This document shows positions 56,638 through 64,000 of a stretch of 64,000 nucleotides of DNA, piece after piece. The notes under the pieces were generated by a model. It had not been told where the DNA came from. It saw only the letters and a program-made list of their open reading frames with translations, and did not search any database. Origin of the DNA: Shewanella aestuarii (GTDB lineage: Bacteria; Pseudomonadota; Gammaproteobacteria; Enterobacterales; Shewanellaceae); NCBI RefSeq assembly GCF_014647215.1, contig NZ_BMOT01000001.1, positions 826,923 through 890,922 of the forward strand, given 5' to 3'. A program made the position numbers and the translations under genes. How positions within the stretch are numbered: the stretch's first letter is position 1; each line of letters begins with the position of its first letter.

Positions 56638-57342
56638 TTACTTGCTTGGTGAAATCGCCGCATACAAGTGTTCTGCACGATTAAACATAATCCAAGATGT
56701 GGCAATAAACTTATCACCACTAACAGGTACATTACCACGATGGCTATGGGTAAAACCTGCAGGCGCTATGACCATAGTGCCCTTTTTGGGTCTTATTTTG
56801 CGTTGCTGATAATAAAACTCCGTTTCACCGCCTTGTTCCACATCATTCAAATAAAACATATACAGTACTACCCGATGTAACGCTTCATTGTGACCTTGTT
56901 GAGGAAACTGTTCTGAATGCCAATGTGGATATCCACCTTTACCTTGTTGATAATGTTGCACATTAATCGTGCCACTGCGAAATAAATAACGCACAATGGC
57001 ATTCACTTTATCCGCACCTAATTTATCAAAATTCTCAGGTTGCAGTGCGACACCTTGGCCGTTTTCATCACTAACCGAAACAGAAACCGCCCCCATTAAA
57101 GCTAAGGCATACTTTTTAAAGTACTCCACACTGTTGGCTAATGTCAGTTGCAGTAATTCATTGCGAAGTTCTGCTAAATCAGCGTGTTGATCTAACATTA
57201 AATCTCGACTTAACTTCTTAGTAATATCTACACCACTGCCTGTTACGCCCTGAATCACACTTGGGTGATGTTTTACGGCCTCAATCAACTTGTCGCATAG
57301 TTCATCACTAATTGCATTTGGGTATACTTCAATAAAGTCCAT
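56638..57342 (-). CDS. Prolyl-4-hydroxylase-like 2OG/Fe(II) oxygenase
   Basis: 234 residues, cytosolic. P4H-type pattern: INVQHYQQGKGGYPHWHSEQ, GGETEFYY, KKGTMVIAPAGFTHSHRGNVPVSGDKF. Iron ligands would be His142, Glu144 and His201, with Lys211 for 2-oxoglutarate. The usual HxD is HxE here (WHSE). Substrate unknown; single gene. Confidence 0.85.
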   Translation of the reverse strand: MDFIEVYPNAISDELCDKLIEAVKHHPSVIQGVTGSGVDITKKLSRDLMLDQHADLAELRNELLQLTLANSVEYFKKYALALMGAVSVSVSDENGQGVALQPENFDKLGADKVNAIVRYLFRSGTINVQHYQQGKGGYPHWHSEQFPQQGHNEALHRVVLYMFYLNDVEQGGETEFYYQQRKIRPKKGTMVIAPAGFTHSHRGNVPVSGDKFIATSWIMFNRAEHLYAAISPSK

Positions 57343-57484
57343 ATTTCACTGCTTAATTTCCAAAGTTAATGTTAATATGCTGCATGTAAGTGATGAATTT
57401 GTAAAGTCAGTCGAAGTTTTATACTAAGCTGAAGTTAACCCCAACTTTTGAATACATTTGACCTGAGCCTAATCACCCGCCTTT

Positions 57485-58738
57485 ATGAAAAAGAATGTAA
57501 AAATTGCCGTCTCAGAACTCAAAGTAGGAGTTTATGTCAGTCTGCCAGTCTCATGGAAAGATCACCCTTTTCTGTTTAGTAAGTTCAAAATCACCTCACA
57601 AACACAAATTGAATTAATAAAATCATTAGGTGTTAAAGAAGTCCTTTACGATCCGCAGCGCAGCGATATTACACTAACCGAAAAAGAAGACAAAGAAGCC
57701 CCTGCCCCTGTTGATAACGCATCCTTAGATAACATCCGGCAAGAAATGCTCGATTACAAATCTGAGCGAATTGAGAAACAGCAACAACTGAAGCGCAACA
57801 TAAAAAAGACTGAAAAACAATTTGAACGCTCGGTATCTATGATGCGTTCAATGGTCAGTAAAGTGTCAAGCCGGCCACTCAATGCCATTAATGATGCAAG
57901 GGATTTAATCAGTAACCTGACTAACATGCTATTGGATGAAGATAATCTTGCTCTGCACCTAATGAGTGATGCCAATGCCTCTGATGTTATTCATCACCAC
58001 TCTTTAAACGTGTCAATGATGTGTATGTTAATGGCCAAAGAGTTAAATTGGAGCCGAGAAGAAATAGAACTCATTGGTATTGGTTGCTTATTTCACGACA
58101 TTGGCAAACTAAAAATTCCATCGAGTATTTTGAATAAAGTGGTGCCACTTTCTACTCCAGAAGAAAACCTGGTTAAACAGCATCCTTTAATGAGCCTGAA
58201 CTTTTTGAAATTGGCCGATACCTTCCCTGAAGAAGCAAAACCTATGATAGCTAACCACCATGAGTTTCTTGATGGTAGTGGCACGCCGCAGGGATTAAAA
58301 GCGGAACAGTTAGATAAGTTCTCTCAATTATTAGCCGTGGTTAATGAATATGACAACCTGTGCAATGGCAGTTTGCTTATAAAAGCCAAAACGCCCAGCG
58401 TGGCACTTGGACTACTTTATAAAAACTATCAAAAGAAGCTGAATTTAGAGTATGTTCAAAAGCTGATTAAATTGTTAGGTATTTACCCACCAGGCAGTGT
58501 CGTCGAACTATCTAACGGCCATTTTGGAATGGTCATGTCAGTTAACCTAAAAAATATACTCTATCCGGCCATTATTGCTTATGATCCCATAGTACCCGTG
58601 GCACAAGCACCCATTGTTGAATTAGAAAAAGAAGGCATGAGTATTGTTCGCAGCTTACCTGCCGCGGCATTACCTGAAAAAATTCACAAATACCTAAGCC
58701 CCAGAGATAACATCAGCTATGCCTTTGGCAAAGGTTAA
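57485..58738 (+). CDS. HD-GYP domain protein with DUF3391-type N-terminus
   Basis: 417 residues. N-terminal ~110 residues resemble DUF3391, then a linker helix and an HD-GYP domain (about 160-350): His170-172 cluster, HD at 204-205 (FHDIGK), HHE at 258-260. The GYP triplet is GTP (266-268). HD-GYP enzymes hydrolyse cyclic di-GMP; the Tyr-to-Thr change may weaken partner binding or activity. Cytosolic, no membrane helix. Confidence 0.88.
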   Translation: MKKNVKIAVSELKVGVYVSLPVSWKDHPFLFSKFKITSQTQIELIKSLGVKEVLYDPQRSDITLTEKEDKEAPAPVDNASLDNIRQEMLDYKSERIEKQQQLKRNIKKTEKQFERSVSMMRSMVSKVSSRPLNAINDARDLISNLTNMLLDEDNLALHLMSDANASDVIHHHSLNVSMMCMLMAKELNWSREEIELIGIGCLFHDIGKLKIPSSILNKVVPLSTPEENLVKQHPLMSLNFLKLADTFPEEAKPMIANHHEFLDGSGTPQGLKAEQLDKFSQLLAVVNEYDNLCNGSLLIKAKTPSVALGLLYKNYQKKLNLEYVQKLIKLLGIYPPGSVVELSNGHFGMVMSVNLKNILYPAIIAYDPIVPVAQAPIVELEKEGMSIVRSLPAAALPEKIHKYLSPRDNISYAFGKG

Positions 58739-58742
58739 CCAA

Positions 58743-58779
58743 CAAAAAACGGACACTGATGAGTGTCCGTTTTTTGTTT
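58743..58779. terminator. Bidirectional terminator between HD-GYP and corA genes
   Basis: AAAAAACGGACAC/GTGTCCGTTTTTT stem, loop TGATGA; symmetrical A/T ends. Confidence 0.9.
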
Positions 58780-58820
58780 AATCTGTCGCAAACCGTTAAC
58801 GCTAAAGCGTGAGAATCAAC

Positions 58821-59768
58821 CTACAGCCAACCTTTTTGACGGAAGAATAAATACGTTCCCGCCGCACTAGCAAACATCAGTCCTACCGCCAACGGATATC
58901 CATATTGCCAAGAAAGCTCAGGCATAATAGCAAAGTTCATCCCGTAACTGCTGGCAATTAAGGTAGGGGGTAAAAATACCACTGCAGAAACCGAGAAAAT
59001 TTTAATAATCTTATTCTGTTGCAGTCCACTGAACCCCATAGCCGCATCCAATAAAAACTTCAACTTATCAAAAATAAACTGACTATGGGGCATAAGAGAT
59101 TCAATGTCCGATAACATTTCACGAATATCTTTTAGATTTTCATCAGACAAATGTTTACGGTAATAACGCTGTAAATGCCTTAACGAGCGCTGGGTATCAA
59201 GTAAACTCAAACGAATTTTACCGTTAGAATCTTCCTGCAAGGTAATTTGTTTAAATACGGCATCGAGATCTTCGTCGCTAAAGACCTGTTCACTTAAGTT
59301 ATCGAGCACACTGTAAACATCTTCAATTAAGTCAGATAAGTAATCGACCTTAAGGGTAAATAACTCTAGCAATAGCCCTTCAGGTGTTTCAGTCTCTAGA
59401 CGACCTAAACGCATGTAGTTACGTAATAAGCGAATTAGACCAATGTCTTCTTCACGCATTGTCAATAAAAAATGCTCACGCAAGTTGAACGATACGTTAA
59501 CCGCACGCACATCAGAACCGGCTCTTTGTGGGAATAACGAGTTGATATGCAAGCCATCTTCGTTTTGGAAAAAACGCGCAGAGGCTTCAATCTCTTTGAT
59601 ATCTTCTTCGTCGGGCACTTCCTCTGCAGAAAAACGACGTAACCAATTGCGCTCTTCGTCATTAGGCTTATATAAATCTAGCCATAAAGTATTATCTGGC
59701 AAAATGTCTTGAACAGACAGCTCAGTAATACTGAGTTTGCGGTCTTGATAAGCGTAAGCTGTGATCAT
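58821..59768 (-). CDS. corA: CorA-type Mg2+ channel
   Basis: 315 residues. Long cytoplasmic funnel (1-~250), then two helices with the pore signature YGMNF; ends KGWL as in E. coli CorA (KNWL). Conserved IEASARFFQNEDGLHINS and IKIFSVSAVVFLPPTLIASSYG. Start at ATG 59768 with GGGGAA upstream; the longer frame to 59813 adds an unlikely Cys-rich leader. Imports Mg2+ and other divalent ions. Confidence 0.93.
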   Translation of the reverse strand: MITAYAYQDRKLSITELSVQDILPDNTLWLDLYKPNDEERNWLRRFSAEEVPDEEDIKEIEASARFFQNEDGLHINSLFPQRAGSDVRAVNVSFNLREHFLLTMREEDIGLIRLLRNYMRLGRLETETPEGLLLELFTLKVDYLSDLIEDVYSVLDNLSEQVFSDEDLDAVFKQITLQEDSNGKIRLSLLDTQRSLRHLQRYYRKHLSDENLKDIREMLSDIESLMPHSQFIFDKLKFLLDAAMGFSGLQQNKIIKIFSVSAVVFLPPTLIASSYGMNFAIMPELSWQYGYPLAVGLMFASAAGTYLFFRQKGWL

Positions 59769-59938
59769 AGAAGTTCCCCATATACATGTGGTGCACACAA
59801 ATGTATAACACAAAGGTGTTGGTAAAAACTGGCGCTAGTTTACTAATTTTAAATACAATGAAAAGTAAAAAGCGTGAATTAAATTGATTTATAACTAAAT
59901 TTAACCCCAAAGCAGTACTTTGCCACTTTATCGATAAT

Positions 59939-59963
59939 AAAAAAGCACCTTTAGTCGGTGCTT
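59939..59963 (-). terminator. terminator of yejK
   Basis: AAGCACC/GGTGCTT stem, seven-base loop; the A run at its left gives the U tract on the - strand. Confidence 0.78.
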
Positions 59964-60021
59964 AATTTAAAAAAGATGTTTTTTTGTTCACTGCCTCATT
60001 CGCAAAACAAATCGTTAAAGC

Positions 60022-61050
60022 TTACTCACCTTTGAGACGGCGATCTAATTGATCTTTAAGGTTAGCTGGTACACCTTTGATTAAAATCGTGTCTGAAATC
60101 GGGTCATAAATCACTCGTTCACCTAAATGACCACCATCAAAACTGAGAGTCACTCCACCGCCAGTCCCAGAGAACTTCTTCAAACTACGAAGGCTGGCTT
60201 TATCAGCCGGAAACTCATCATCTAATTCATAGTTGCCACCACAGGCAAAATCATAAAACGAGTCCATACCTTGATCGGCTAAGGTGTCGCCTAAATCTTT
60301 AACTTCAATATCGGCACCCACTTCAGCACGTTCAGCACAATATTCAAATACTCTGTCACGGCATTGCTGTCTTTCATCTTTGGTTAACTCACTTCCTGCG
60401 ACAAAATCTTCAACGGCATGAATCAGGGTTTTATTTTGCGCTTTGGTGTTAACCCCTTCAACACAGCCCATAAAGTCTAAAAAGAAGTCAGCAACTTTAC
60501 GACCAGCTCTACCACGAATAAACGAAATGTATTTTTTCGAGGCTTTATCTGCTTGTAGTTCAGTTAAATCAATACGTGCCGCAAGCTGAATGTTATTCAA
60601 ATCAAGGTGATTATTTTGCGATAGCTCCATATCATCCAACACTGTCATCGAAGACTTAGCACTTAACAAGGCAACAAAAAGATAATCACTTGCCATAGCT
60701 GAGTAGCAAGACATCAGCAAAAATCCACCTTGGGAGAAATCATATTTCGCTAGTTCGGCTTGCAACAATTGGCTGGCGGCAACGGTAAAGTCAACAAAAC
60801 CTGATTGGCCATCACGATAAGCCTTCAACGCATTAGCAAAGGCATCGTTAGCATCACCATCTTCATTCGGCACGCCAAAATAGCCAAAACCTTTTCCCGC
60901 TTTGCCTGAATAAGTTTGATGTAACTCTTCAAGCATCGCCTCAACAGCCTGACTATTTAGTAAGGGTTGTGGACGTAATCTGCAGGCCATTTGCCCCTGA
61001 CTGTCGAGTGAAATTTCATGAATAATGGCTTGTTCGATACTAATCGTCAT
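60022..61050 (-). CDS. yejK: Nucleoid-associated protein NdpA/YejK
   Basis: 342 residues. Family motifs: [36 protein letters not shown] segment and a C-terminal [21 protein letters not shown]-binding nucleoid protein in enterobacteria. Divergent from yejL with a 154-base gap, as in E. coli and other gammaproteobacteria. Confidence 0.95.
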   Translation of the reverse strand: MTISIEQAIIHEISLDSQGQMACRLRPQPLLNSQAVEAMLEELHQTYSGKAGKGFGYFGVPNEDGDANDAFANALKAYRDGQSGFVDFTVAASQLLQAELAKYDFSQGGFLLMSCYSAMASDYLFVALLSAKSSMTVLDDMELSQNNHLDLNNIQLAARIDLTELQADKASKKYISFIRGRAGRKVADFFLDFMGCVEGVNTKAQNKTLIHAVEDFVAGSELTKDERQQCRDRVFEYCAERAEVGADIEVKDLGDTLADQGMDSFYDFACGGNYELDDEFPADKASLRSLKKFSGTGGGVTLSFDGGHLGERVIYDPISDTILIKGVPANLKDQLDRRLKGE

Positions 61051-61204
61051 AAATCCGCTAACCTTTAGTGGCCAAGATATTGTTATGGAAGCCGGCTATG
61101 ATATAACGATTTTAGCCACGACGGTATAGAAAACATGAGGCGAGCTTGATTGAAATCCGTTATCATAGGCATTAATTGATAACTCATTCACTCTAGTAAA
61201 AATT

Positions 61205-61417
61205 ATGGCCATTCAATCAAAATACAGTAACACCCAAGTAGAAGCCCTAATCACTGAAATGTTAGCGCTACTTAACAAGCATCAAGCCCCAACCGATCTA
61301 AGCTTAATGGTCTTAGGTAATTGTGTAACGCACCTTTTAGAGAAGAAAGTTCCAGCAGAGTCGCGCAAAGTGGTTGCCGAACAATTTGCTAAAGCGTTAA
61401 CACAATCAATTAAGTAA
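61205..61417 (+). CDS. yejL: DUF1414 small protein YejL
   Basis: 70 residues. MAIQSKYSNTQVEALITEML, LSLMVLGNCVTHLLEKKVP match YejL. Function unknown; always found between yejK and yejM, which supports the call. Probably co-transcribed with yejM 63 bases downstream. Confidence 0.93.
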   Translation: MAIQSKYSNTQVEALITEMLALLNKHQAPTDLSLMVLGNCVTHLLEKKVPAESRKVVAEQFAKALTQSIK

Positions 61418-61480
61418 TTCATTGATTGTGAATTTTGTTTACCTTATTCCACTGTTGATAATTTAGGGATGATTTAACGC

Positions 61481-63274
61481 ATGATCGAGCGCAGAAAACA
61501 GATGACGCGAGACAAAGTCTCGCGCCTGATTAATTGGGGGCATTGGTTTGCCTTCTTTAATGGTTTACTTGCCATGATCATCGGCTCCCGTTACATCAGT
61601 AGTGTAGGTCAACCAGACTCGCTAATTAGCTGGGGGTATCTCGCCCTCAGCACAATGAGTCACTTTACCTTTTTAGCCTTTATCGTATACGTGCTGTTTA
61701 TCTTTCCAATCAGCTTACTTTTACCCTATTCAAAAATATTGCGCGGTTATGCGGCATTTATCGCATCAATGGGTTTGTATATTCTGTTATACGACACCAT
61801 CATTTACGACGATTATGGGATCCACCTCAGCCCATTTGCATTTGACCTTGCATGGCAAGATTTAAACGCGTTATTACACAGTACTTCTTATATCATTACT
61901 CCGCTTGCAATCATCATTATCGAGCTCACCGCCGCCAACTTTATTTGGAAGCGAATAGATAAAATTCAAAAGAAACAATGGGGCAATAAAGTGGTGCTGT
62001 TTGTCGGTATTTGTTTTGTAAGCAGCCATTTGGTGCACATTTGGGCCGATGCAGCCAATGTGACCGACATAACCCGTTTTGATGATGCCTATCCGGTTTC
62101 TTATCCTGCAACCGCAAGAAGCTTTATGGAAAATCATGGCGTAGAAAGCCAAGCCATAATCAATAAAACTGCAGCGCACAAAACGTCAAACTTGAATTAC
62201 CCAATAGTGCCATTAGAGTGTAAAGCAGAAAAAGCACAGCCAAATATTCTTGTGCTGACCATAGATGGCCTACGCGCCGACATGGTCGATAATGTCACCA
62301 TGCCGTTTTTAAACCAATATAGTGATGAGTCACTTAAATTTACTCAACACCATAGCGGCGGCACTCAGTTCAGCAGCAGTATGTTTACCTTGATGTATGG
62401 TTTACAGGGCAACTATAGCGACAAGAAAGATTTTGATGTTATCGCCCCAGTCATAAATCAAGAACTCACCCGCCAAGGTTACCAGTTAGGGTTATTTACC
62501 GGCCGCACGGCCACTGAAATAGCTTCAATGGGCGCGATGTTCGATGGTTTTACACCAACGATTAGTGAAAGCCTTGATGGTACAGCCACTAACGATATCC
62601 AAAGTATTGCTGCATTTAACCAATGGCAAGAAACACAAACAACGCCCTGGTTCAGCATCCTTAATCTAAGCGCGCCACAGGATTATGATACCCCTGTCGG
62701 CTTTTTAGGTATTGAAACAGTTAAAGCCCCCAAAACCCTAAAGCCTGCGCAAAAAGTATTGTTTAATCAATATCGTCAGTCGTTAAAGTTTATAGATAAC
62801 CAACTCAGTGAACTATTGCCTAACCTGCCTGAAAATACCATGGTATTGATTACCGGTACCCACGGACAAGTGTTTACCAGTGACATTGAAGATGCACGAC
62901 GCGACCTATCACCAAACAATGTCAAGGTACCGCTGATTATCCATTGGTCACAAATGGCTAATGGTCAGATAAACTACCGCACAAGTCATTACGGTATCGC
63001 ACCAACCATTTTAAGCAAAATACTAGGCTGTACGACAGCTAGTGAACAATACAGTTCAGGCCGAAGTCTGTTAGAACCCAATAGTGAATCTTGGATATAC
63101 ATAGGTAATAGCCGTGAGTTCGCCATTTACCAACAAGATGAGATCACAGTGCTCAGTCGCTACGGTAAATATCGCATCTACAATCTAAATTTTGATAAGC
63201 GTTTAGACAAAAAAATGAGCGCGCCAGAACTGATCCAAGTGATGCGAGAAGGCAGAAGGTTGTATCAAAACTAA
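61481..63274 (+). CDS. yejM: Inner-membrane sulfatase-like regulator YejM/PbgA (LapC)
   Basis: 597 residues: five membrane helices (about 15-190), then a periplasmic alkaline-phosphatase/sulfatase-fold domain from about 250 (PNILVLTIDGLRADMV, SGGTQFSSSMFTLMYG). In E. coli it senses periplasmic LPS and restrains LapB-FtsH degradation of LpxC. ATG 61481, with GGATGA upstream. The in-frame ATG eight codons later could also serve. Confidence 0.94.
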   Translation: MIERRKQMTRDKVSRLINWGHWFAFFNGLLAMIIGSRYISSVGQPDSLISWGYLALSTMSHFTFLAFIVYVLFIFPISLLLPYSKILRGYAAFIASMGLYILLYDTIIYDDYGIHLSPFAFDLAWQDLNALLHSTSYIITPLAIIIIELTAANFIWKRIDKIQKKQWGNKVVLFVGICFVSSHLVHIWADAANVTDITRFDDAYPVSYPATARSFMENHGVESQAIINKTAAHKTSNLNYPIVPLECKAEKAQPNILVLTIDGLRADMVDNVTMPFLNQYSDESLKFTQHHSGGTQFSSSMFTLMYGLQGNYSDKKDFDVIAPVINQELTRQGYQLGLFTGRTATEIASMGAMFDGFTPTISESLDGTATNDIQSIAAFNQWQETQTTPWFSILNLSAPQDYDTPVGFLGIETVKAPKTLKPAQKVLFNQYRQSLKFIDNQLSELLPNLPENTMVLITGTHGQVFTSDIEDARRDLSPNNVKVPLIIHWSQMANGQINYRTSHYGIAPTILSKILGCTTASEQYSSGRSLLEPNSESWIYIGNSREFAIYQQDEITVLSRYGKYRIYNLNFDKRLDKKMSAPELIQVMREGRRLYQN

Positions 63275-63440
63275 TTGCATACACGGGCGACTTAAGCTGA
63301 GTTTTATAATCAGTTGCATAGATAATAATCAGTCAATAATTGCTGATTAACGAAGTACTTGCGTCAAGCTCTGGCAATTGCTAAAGTGCTTTCTCGCTAA
63401 GTTTACCCCCATTAATTTAAAACTTCGCGTGTCACACATT

Positions 63441-63517
63441 CGGTATGTAGCGCAGCCCGGTAGCGCACTGTCATGGGGTGTCAGGGGTCGGAGGTTCGAA
63501 TCCTCTCATACCGACCA
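63441..63517 (+). tRNA. tRNA-Pro(GGG)
   Basis: 77 bases with encoded CCA. Acceptor CGGTATG/CATACCG; D arm GCGC...GCGC; anticodon loop ATGGGGT with GGG after T33; T loop TTCGAAT; nearly identical in layout to E. coli proL, including the T-T pair at 30-40. Terminator follows at once. Confidence 0.97.
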
Positions 63518-63525
63518 AATTAAAG

Positions 63526-63550
63526 AAGCCAGCTAATAAGCTGGCTTTTT
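63526..63550 (+). terminator. terminator of tRNA-Pro
   Basis: AGCCAGC/GCTGGCT stem with loop TAATAA-like and a T run. Confidence 0.88.
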
Positions 63551-64000
63551 GCTTTTCTGACATAACAGAACGGGGCAAGCCCCTGTTACGCAAGGTAAAA
63601 AACACCTTGCTTGGCCATCGGGCTGCGCGACATACCGCTGAGAAAAGCTCACAATCCATTCAAAAATACCGCTTCACCACTGTCAATTTGCATGAACCAA
63701 AAGGAACAGTGTTTTGAGCGTTTACCTTCATGGAGCTAATACTATGTAAAGCCTGACGTGAGGATATTACATAGAACCCCTTTAAATCATCCTTGCTCGC
63801 TTAACTAGCACATCACTGTTTTTGACACCTTCAACTGTAGCTACATATTTCTTCGATTTGACTATTTCTAATTAAGAGCTAACTTGAATTTGCCCAAATT
63901 CTAGCTAGAGCATATCGATACCCAAACAACCTTAAGATGCTCGATTTCAGCAAGAATTTACACGCGTTTAGGCAAGGCATTGATTGCGGGTAATGGTTAT
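63551..64000. other. Region after tRNA-Pro, no gene recognised
   Basis: No credible ORF. A hairpin GCAAGGT/ACCTTGC lies near 63590-63611 and a GGGGCAAGCCCC palindrome near 63573-63584. Possibly an intergenic region or the edge of an element using the tRNA; too little is visible. Confidence 0.4.

Noticed and set aside
63478..63717. 79-codon frame overlapping tRNA-Pro
   Set aside because: It starts inside the tRNA and runs through its terminator; composition is not protein-like.

Overview
The window is a stretch of chromosome from a marine gammaproteobacterium, most likely Shewanella or a close relative. This rests on gene content and recognisable orthologues, not on a database search. Supporting groups are the yejK-yejL-yejM block followed by tRNA-Pro(GGG), the divergent hdfR/maoP pair, a marine-type sortase locus with its own two-component system, a PhoPQ-like pair, and the metC, topA, astB and rne orthologues. 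Intergenic DNA is AT-leaning, and most genes are single or in short operons closed by strong hairpin terminators.

Layout. 1-6627: the 3' end of rne, a SulP anion transporter, a fused MsrB-MsrA repair enzyme, an isopenicillin-N-synthase-like oxygenase, the ribosome-assembly GTPase YlqF and a low-molecular-weight protein tyrosine phosphatase (LMW-PTP). 6612-28788: a probable 22-kb genomic island. It is bounded by a 41-bp imperfect direct repeat that is the 5' end of the LMW-PTP gene. The left copy is the intact gene; the right copy is a truncated remnant beside ligE. The island holds decayed ORFs, a PAS-GGDEF-EAL protein and a complete sialic-acid utilisation locus. 28830-34210: ligE, dgkA, hdfR, maoP, an outer-membrane protein and a GGDEF protein. 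34220-40941: the proteobacterial dedicated sortase system (sortase, VIT/vWA substrate with an LPQTA tail, OmpA-like protein, response regulator, kinase). 41042-63517: mostly core genes, ending in tRNA-Pro.

The sialic-acid locus reads as one pathway. A secreted multidomain sialidase frees sialic acid, a TonB-dependent receptor imports it across the outer membrane, and a periplasmic NanM epimerase equilibrates anomers. An unusual protein fusing a kelch propeller to a sodium/solute symporter carries it inward. NanA cleaves it to ManNAc and pyruvate, NanK phosphorylates ManNAc, NanE converts it to GlcNAc-6-P and NagA deacetylates that. nagB is not in the window. A close NanR orthologue is encoded in the middle, and GGTATAACAGGTATA-type boxes precede almost every transcription unit. 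These include two genes with no assigned role: a cytosolic alpha/beta hydrolase and a DUF4862 protein. The two strongest leads are therefore new components of the NanR regulon and the island boundary. The sortase locus is the third: known bioinformatically, with a kinase whose sensor region looks like a CBM9-type carbohydrate-binding fold.
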